From Neostapfia colusana (taxonomy: Eukaryota; Streptophyta; Magnoliopsida; Poales; Poaceae), in assembly GCA_030760725.1 (NCBI GenBank), contig JASWHV010000011.1, positions 16,021,501 to 16,085,500 on the forward strand: 64,000 nt of DNA, given 5' to 3'. The notes beneath the pieces are model-generated. The model was given only the letters and a program-made list of their open reading frames with translations, made no database searches and was not told the DNA's origin. Position numbers and translations under genes: made by a program. Shown here in pieces: positions 56,771-64,000 of the stretch (the first letter of the stretch is position 1; the number at the start of each line of letters is the position of its first letter).

Positions 56771-59700
56771 TCACCCGTGATGAGACGCCATGAACTCCAG
56801 GTAGTTTGAGCAAAGGAATTCCTCGCTCTCCCACGTCGCTTCTTCAGCGGTGTGGTTGCTCCACAGTATTTTGTAGAACCACAACGTTAGGCTACGTGTG
56901 GTCCGAGTTTTCTCATCAATAATTGCCACCGGATATTCAGCATATGTCAAATCCGGTTGCAGCTCGCCGATGTCTTCAGTGGGAACATCAGCCGTATATT
57001 TCCGGCATTTTTGTAGTTGTGAAACATGAAAAACGTCATGAATACCAGCGAGAGATGCCAGTAGCTCCAGTTTACACGCCACTGGTCCACACTTCTCGGT
57101 TATAGCATAGGGTCCAATAAATCGGGGAGCGAGTTTCCCCTTTACGCCGAACCAGTGCAAGCCTTTCATCGGTGATACACGGAGATACACGTGTTCCCCA
57201 ACATCAAAGTGCAGCAGCCTGTGCCTCTTATCAGCGTAGCTTTTCTGCCGGGATTGAGCAGCCTTCAGGTTAGCTTGAATCATCCGAACGCGCTCTTCGG
57301 CGTCGTTCACCACATCAACCCCGAACGTGACCCTTTCACCAGACTCGCACCAGTTTAATGGGGTGCGGCATTTGCGACCATAGAGAGGTTCATAGGGTGC
57401 CATCTTGATACTCGCTTGATAGCCATTGTTGTACGAGAATTCCGCCAACGGTAGATGATCATCCCAGTTTCTACCGTGGTGGATGGCACACACTCTCGAC
57501 ATGTCTTCTAGTACTTGGTTCACGCTCTCAGTCTGTCCATCTGTTTGAGGGTGATAGGCGGAGCTTCTAATCAGCTTAGTACCCAAAGCAGCGTGCAACT
57601 GCTCCCAGAAACGAGATACAAATAGTGCCCCTCGGTCTGAGACTATGGTCTTGGGTACTCCATGCAAGCATAGGATTCTTGCAATATACAACTCCGCATA
57701 TCTGTTGGCATGGAAATGTGTATGCACGGGAATGAAGTTAGCCGACTTGGTTAACCGGTCAACGATTACCCAAATGGAATTATGCTTGTTGGAAGTCAGG
57801 GGTAATCCCACAATGAAATCCATGCTCACATCTTCCCACTTCCATGCTTGAATTTTCAGGGGCTGCAACAGCCCTGATTTCCTCATATGATCCGCTTTCA
57901 CTCGTCTACACGTATCACACTCGAATACGTATTTAGCCACTTCCCGCTTCATCCGTGTCCACCAAAATTTCTTTTTCAAATCTTGGTACATTTTGTTGCT
58001 GCCCGAATGAATGGAGTATTTAGACAAGTGAGCTTCATCAAGAATCTTCTTTCTCAGCTCCATATTCCGGGGTACGACTATGCGGTCATTGAACCATAGC
58101 GTCCCCTCATCATCTTTCCGGAAACATTTGATTTCCCCATTGTCTATCCGTCTCCGGAGATATGCCATGCCCTTGTCAACTTTTTGAGCTGCAATAATAT
58201 CCTCCCTAATGGTAGGGATGAGAGCAAGATTGTAGAGTGACCCATAAGAAACCAAGTATAAACTCGGCTCTTCCTCCTCCACCGGTGTAATGGTGAGGTT
58301 ATGGACATGTGACTTCTAATTCAGCGCGTCGACAACCACATTCGCCTTGCCGGGGTGGTAATGAATCTCAATCTCATAATCTTTGATTAGTTCTAACCAC
58401 CTTCTTTGCCTCATATTCAGCTCCTTCTGGGTGAAAATATACTTCAAGCTCTTGTGGTCGGTGTAGAGATGCACCAAATTCCCAGGAGATAGTGCCTCCA
58501 CATTTTCAGCGCCAAAACCACTGCAGCGAGCTCAAGATCATGAGTCGGATGATGCTGCTCATGGTTTCGAAGTTGGCGTGAGCCATACGCGACCACACGT
58601 CCTTCCTGCATCAACACGCAGCCGAGCCTGATACTGGACGCATCAGAATACACGTCGAAGGGCTTGGTCGTATCCAGTTGAGCTAAGACCGGGGCTGTTG
58701 TGAGATGCTTCACCAATGCTTGGAACGCTCCTTCACATGCTGCATTCCAAACATATTTTGTTCCCTTCTTTAATAATTCTGTCATCGGCTTAGCAAGCTT
58801 GGAGAAACTTGGGATGAATCTCCGGTAATATCCCACTAAGCCAAGGAAGCTTCTGACTTCATGGATAGAAGTGGGGGCTTTCCATTTCAGCACTTGTTCA
58901 ATTTTGCTTGGGTCAACCGCAATACCTTCCACTGAGATGATATGCCCCAAAAATGGCACTTGGATGATCCAGAACTCATATTTGCTGAACTTGGCATAGT
59001 GCTTGTGGTCCCGCAATCGTTGAAGAACGATTCTCAAGTGTTTGGCGTGTTCTGCTTCTGTCTTGGAATAAACCAAGATATCATCAATGAACACCACAAC
59101 GAACTTGTCCAGCTCCGGCATGAACACCGAGTTCATGAGATACATGAAATGTGTCGGGGCATTAGTGAGACCAAAAGACATGACGAGATATTCGTATAAG
59201 CCATATCTCGTCGAGAAGGCCGTCTTCAGGATATCGTCCGCCCGGATTTTTATTTGATGATATCCAGAGCGAAGGTCCATCTTGGAGAACACACAGGCAC
59301 CAACAAGCTGATCAAACAGGATGTCAATGTGGGGCAGTGGTTATTTGTTCTTGATGGTGATGGCATTGAGCGGCCGGTAATCCACACACAGCCTCAAGGT
59401 TGAATCCTTCTTCTTTACGAACAGCGCCGAGCATCCCCAAGGCGAGGAACTCAGCCTAATGAAACCTTTGCTCAACAGATCATTGAGCTGCTCTTTCAAT
59501 TCAGCCAGCTCGTTTGGAGCCATTTTGTAGGGTTTCCTTGAGATGGGAGTCGTCCCGGGTGCAAGCTCAATCTTGAACTCCGCATCCCGTTCAGGTGGCA
59601 TGCCCGGAAGGTCATCCGGAAACACATCGGGGTATTCCCGGACTATGGGGATGTCTTCCAGCTTGAGAGCTTCAGTGTTATGAGTTGCTGAAACTTCCGG

Positions 59701-61302
59701 CACTGGATTGTCTAGTATGTGGGACTGCGGACGGTGTAGTGGGGAGTTGAGGTGAACCGTCCATGATAAGGTTTCTAGGACAGCGCCATGGTAACTTAGC
59801 CATGACATCCCTAATATTGCATCAATCTTCTGCCCCTCAAGAATAATCATAGTGGTGGGATATATTTTCCCACCTAAGCACAGTGGTACTTTCGGAATTA
59901 TCATAGTTGCTGAAATCTTTCCTCCCGGTGAGCAAATCATATAAGAGCACGCAGATGGAAAGGCTTCCGGTTGATTCTTAACCACATGTGATGCACTTAT
60001 GAAGTTGTGAGTTGCACCAGAATCAAATACTATGATGATTGCTTGATCATTGAGAGTGAACATACCCGCCAGCACGTTTTCTCCCTCTGGGACGTCCTCA
60101 TTGTCGAGGTTGCGAACGCCCCCAGTTCGCTGACCAACCTTCTTGACCGGAGGTCGGCCTCGAGCACCGCCCTGGAACTGGGCTTGCCCGCTGCTCTGCT
60201 GCCCCTGGGGACAGTCCTCCGAGAAATGGCCCGCCTGGCAACATGTAAAGCAAGTGTAGCGAGGCAGTCCTCTGGGCTGATCGGCGGACGGAAACCCGAG
60301 GCGCATTGTGGCAGTGGAAACGCCCGGGGTACCATCTGCTGCTGCTGTTGCGGTCGTGGTGGTGGCATCGGCGGTCAGAACGGGGGTGGCTGAAAAGAAT
60401 GACCCTCGAACTGATGAGGACGCGCCGGTAGATGCCACTGCTGACCAGATTGTGTCCGATACACCATGCGGTATTTCTGGGGAGCTCCACCCCCACTGCT
60501 GGGTGGAGTGCTGCGCTTCCACTGCTCAGCCGCCAACTCCTGTTGAGCATCTTCTTGCATGATCGCGGCATTGACTAGATCATTGAACCTGCCGTGATTG
60601 CATTGGACGAGATGCGTCTTCATCTCGGGATGCAATCCCCAATAGAAATGCTCCCGCTTCTTCTCCTCGGTGGAGACATAATCCGACGCATATTGCGCCA
60701 GATGGTTGAAGGCACGGGAGTAGTCGTGGGAACTCCTTCCGCCCTGCTTCAGCTCCAAGAACTCTTGAAACTTCCGCTTCATTATCCCAGGAGGGATATG
60801 GTAGGTGCGGAACACCTCCCGGAATTCTTCCCACTCCACGGCGTGGCCAGCAGGCAGTGAGGCGACATAATTCGTCCACCACGCACCAGCGGCACCGTGA
60901 AGCTGCTGCTCTGCGAACAGAGTCTTCTACCGCTCCGTACATTGGAGCAGCCCGAACTTGGACTCAATTGTCCGCAGCCAGTTGTCGGCCTCCAGGGGTC
61001 CTGCTGCTTCAGTTAACACCGGAGGGTGCGTACTCATGAAGTCCGAGTACATCACAACGTGGGGCTCACGAGGCCCCCTATCTTGACGCCCCCGCCTGGG
61101 ACGTATTATGCACGATCGTGCGGAGAAGATCGGTCTGCTCCTCACGATTCCCCACCAGTGCCGCTATCACATCCACTAGTGTAAGCGGAGGCGGCGGTGG
61201 TGGTTGTTTCTGCGCGGTACTGTCGTAGGCAGGTGGCTGGGAGTCATCACCCCCCTGCTGGATAGAGCCACCGACCTCATGCGTGGCCCGAGTGCGAACC
61301 AT
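56771..61302 (-). pseudogene. Element E gag-pol with chromodomain, broken
   Basis: Gag starts at ATG 61302 (MVRTRATHEVGG). Visible: CCHC knuckle CFTCCQAGHFSEDC (near 60210-60255), protease FDSGATHNFIS (near 60000-60035), RT with FIDDILVYS (near 59070-59095), RNase H with YSDASSIRLG (altered neighbours of the catalytic Asp), integrase with CDTC (near 57905-57920) and the DDE region, and a chromodomain with ILWSNHTAEEATWESE ending at 56771. Breaks: frameshifts near 61090, 60290 and 58485; in-frame stops at 60927, 60375, 59341 and 58316. Within this, 58282-56771 (integrase and chromodomain, 503 codons) and about 60290-59341 are open. Not functional as a whole. Confidence 0.88.
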
Positions 61303-61314
61303 CTGCAACCATAT
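61303..61314 (-). promoter_or_regulatory. Candidate 3' splice acceptor before gag ATG (element E)
   Basis: Sense ATATGGTTGCAG directly abuts ATG. Same placement as in the other four elements. Confidence 0.38.
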
Positions 61315-63251
61315 GACAATAAAAATCAGTCCCGCAACATACTTCATGCAGTTCAATAAAACAGGCGTAAAACATAATGACAGTAAAAACATGTGATACA
61401 TCTCGTATACAGATAATGTAATAACTTTGCATAAGCTACCACATTACCAGACCAAATACAAGCTAGTTAAATCCAACTTGACGGACTTCCTCTTTGGAAG
61501 TTCATCTCAACTTGGTTTGGTCACTACGAGACGTTAATATCGCTTTGTCATCACATATACTACCCTTTTATCTTCAATACGATACAAACATGGTCTCTAG
61601 CAAAATAAACTTGAGTATGGCATATACTCAAATCTTTCACTGGTTGAAGATAACCGTTCATGAGTATGTTCTACCCCATTGGAAGTACTTAAACCCCCTA
61701 GGGTACAACAATCTCTCAAACGAGTTCAACTGTCATCCCTCTGCCAGGATAACCAGTTTCTACATATTCCAGATTTTGATCTGGTGCCGGGCATTTTCAT
61801 GACTCAAGCTAAATACCAAAGTTAAAGTTAACTTCAGTATATTTCCAACGAGTATTTACTTGCCCTCAGATCAGCTCTGGTTAAAAAGTTATGATAATTC
61901 AAAGTCAACAGAATTTTTGGAAGAATTTTAACAGCACCTCCTTTGGAAGTTGCTGCTTTCAACTCTAATTTCCACTGAATTCCGTGCCGAAATTACAAAA
62001 AATTTGAATTACAAAGATGTACAGATATCCTACCCTTTCCAAAAATGTATCATATGATAATTAGATTTTTCTACAGAAAGTTATGCTTGAAAAACAGAAT
62101 AGTCCAGAGAGTGTTGTGAATCTGTCCTGGTTCTGGACAGTTAATAATCATCTGGAATTTCAGCCAGTTTAAGTTGTGATTCAGCTCTGTAAATCTACAA
62201 CAAAGTTTTAGAGTACTTCATCACATTTCCAGAACTATATCCCACACCTCCATTGGCTAAAGAATCTGTGAGTTATGCTCTGTCAAAGTTCAGAAAAGTT
62301 GCTGCCCAAAACAGAGCACTCTGTTTTTCAATCCCTTTGAACTACACTGATCAACTATTGAATTTTTCTACCCAACCAGGGTCCTAAATGTTGAAACTTT
62401 GTGATTTTAGTTCCTTGTTACCATTATCTTTCATGCATCGGTACTACGTTCCTCACAAAAAGAAGATCCTAACCGGATTATACTAGCATATATGTCTCAA
62501 TTGTGGCACTAAATGGTCTCTCGCACACGTATACTACACGGGATACATACGTGGTTAATACCTGCAGAAGAACACACAATAATGATTCACTCATAGGTTG
62601 TTTTCATTTCAGGCAGGTCCATATTTGAAAGTAAATACAAACGCTCGTATCATTATCATACGGCCGTCCTTGAGTGAAGCCCCGTCTCAAGGTACGTGAT
62701 CGTGTTTTAACACCACACGACGGGGAACCCGAGTAGAGCGTGAACGGGTCTTCACGGTTGGGAATTTTATCACCCAAACAGATACCACCTACTTCCCTGC
62801 AGGGCACGCCCATGGCAAGCGCTGCGTATGTACTTCTAGGATATTTATAGAAGAACACACTATCGCGTTACTGACCACACGATGGGGTCTCCACTTGCTT
62901 GCCTAATGCACGGTAGGGATCAGCGTTTCATATGAACTCAGGAACATGAAGAGTCCAAGAGTTTCATATTAACGTCTCACACAAAGCTGTGAGACCTATC
63001 CCAGAACCACATTCCTCGTCAGGGGAGCTAACCAAAATTGAACCGCTTTCGGTGGCGTTCCTTACCCTTCTTACCTGAGCGTAGGTGCGTCGTTGCATAA
63101 TTAAAATTTCAGAATTATAACACATATGTTGGTCTTGCCACTTTAAGTAACTATGCTAATATAGTCCTTACTTGGGCAACTAGCGAATCCTCACCATAAA
63201 ACTATGTTTTCTCGTAATACAGCCCTTAGTTAGTGTGCTATCCCCAATGCG
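61315..63251 (-). other. Element E 5' untranslated leader
   Basis: About 1.94 kb, no supported gene. It has the hairpin at 62122-62140 (sense CTGTCCAGAACCAGGACAG, identical to A), the palindrome at 62308-62327 (identical to A), and a block near 62730-62770 shared with C. Confidence 0.6.
62122..62140 (-). other. Conserved leader hairpin (element E)
   Basis: Identical over 19 nt to the A copy at 3364-3382, while flanking leader sequence differs. Confidence 0.5.
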
Positions 63252-63263
63252 GCTCTGATACCA
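63252..63263 (-). other. Primer binding site of element E
   Basis: Sense TGGTATCAGAGC, initiator methionine tRNA type, three bases from the LTR. Confidence 0.9.
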
Positions 63264-63266
63264 GCC

Positions 63267-64000
63267 TGTGGCGGACCGTAATCCGCACGCTCAGGATCTC
63301 AGAGGGTGGTGCCGCACGATGCGACACCCAACAGCACACATTATAAGAACGATATTGTATTACATAGAAATCCAACTGAAGTGTACAAAGTAGTACAGGA
63401 CTTCAGTTACAAGCTAGTGTTTAGATTACAATAGCGGAAGCTAAGTTTGTACAACTCATGCCCATCTACCTAGCAAAAGTCGGTTGCCCAGCCCTAGGGC
63501 AACCCACACTAGCTGCACTCCTCAGCTCAGCGCGGTGTGTACGTTTCCCACTCAACCGTGGTCCATGACGAAGGGTAGCCCTCGCCGGTGGACTCATACC
63601 CCGAGTCCGTGGGATACTCCTCACCTGAAAAACACTTATAGCAGCAACTGTGAGCACGATGGCTCAACAAGACTTAACCGACTCACCTAGGCATGAAACT
63701 CTACATGCAGTTTACAAAGAACATGGGATGGTAACCTGCAGCAGACGGACACGCCTACAAGTTCATCCTTATCTCACCTTTTAGCCACAAGTTAACAGTT
63801 CAGTAATCTGAAATTTAGTGAGCAATATTTGGTGGCACACATATAGCAATACAATTATACATGTCAGCATAATTGAATCATAACAGTCCATAATTTATCT
63901 ACGTCATGACTCTGTGACCAAGTGGTACTTATCACCATGAAGGGCGGCGAATCGACTCGATATACACCTGCAGGGATACCCGAAGAGCACGTCATGTACG
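63267..64000 (-). repeat. Element E 5' LTR, partial
   Basis: It matches 51596 to about 52330 with scattered substitutions and is cut by the window edge. Exon 3 of the LTR-embedded ORF lies at 63527-63624 with an intact acceptor (sense TTTTTCAG|GTGAGG) and the same reading frame; exon 2 is off-window. Confidence 0.9.
63527..63624 (-). CDS. LTR-embedded small ORF, exon 3 in E 5' LTR
   Basis: Reads GEEYPTDSGYESTGE and ends in a stop at 63529-63527, as in the 3' LTR copy. The acceptor CAG is preserved here, unlike the CTG at 51954-51956. Confidence 0.45.

Larger units (their letters stand above)
51596..64000 (-). mobile_element. Element E (Tekay-type Ty3/gypsy, minus strand), runs off the window
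   Basis: Left (3') LTR 51596-56704, internal region 56705-63266, right (5') LTR from 63267 to beyond the window. It is inserted into D's 3' LTR. It is closest to C in leader and LTR ends and has no ORF0. Confidence 0.9.

Overview
This window is plant repeat DNA with no recognisable host gene, tRNA, rRNA or CRISPR array. It is almost entirely a nest of long Ty3/gypsy LTR retrotransposons. The five main elements look like Tekay/Del-type chromoviruses: CCHC gag, aspartic protease, RT-RNase H, HHCC/DDE integrase, a C-terminal chromodomain, initiator-Met-tRNA primer sites and very long LTRs of about 3.2-4 kb. This composition, plus a Tat/Ogre-like relic and an RTE-type LINE, suggests heterochromatin of a large grass genome. 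The grass assignment is inference; the species cannot be read from the sequence.

Layout. A Tat/Ogre-like relic (36232 to about 38660, minus) was entered by element A (minus; 1-3654 and 32325-36231). A was split by element C (minus; 3655-14260 and 28692-32324; target duplication ACTTC). C's 5' LTR was split by element B (plus; 14261-28691; target duplication GGCAT). To the right lies element D (plus; 38741-51595 and beyond). D's 3' LTR was split by element E (minus; 51596 to beyond the window end). A 5'-truncated LINE (53436-54690, minus; perfect 17-bp target duplication) sits in E's 3' LTR. All gag-pol genes are broken by stops or frameshifts, although long blocks stay open.

Beyond standard parts, three layers of structure recur across the elements. 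(1) The LTRs appear to carry a small spliced gene. It has a conserved donor (GCG|GT/GCRAG), a mini-exon of 78-81 nt encoding an acidic peptide, a conserved GC-type donor (AG|GCAAGC), and a last exon ending in a (W/L)E-x-x-TP motif and stop, just upstream of the LTR poly(A) signal. The reading phase agrees in B, C and E, and B versus D differ mostly at synonymous positions. (2) A splice-acceptor-like CAG lies 0-1 nt before the gag ATG in all five elements, and another lies directly before the ATG of an extra ORF (ORF0) in B and D. This suggests subgenomic spliced mRNAs. (3) The untranslated leaders share hairpins and a nearly invariant block of about 95 bp that look like functional RNA signals.

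B and D carry ORF0, a protein of about 315 residues with a possible double-stranded-RNA-binding-like N-terminal half and a coiled-coil C-terminal half. It occupies the slot where gag begins in A, C and E. All functional claims for the mini-gene, the acceptors and ORF0 are inferences from sequence comparison inside this window.
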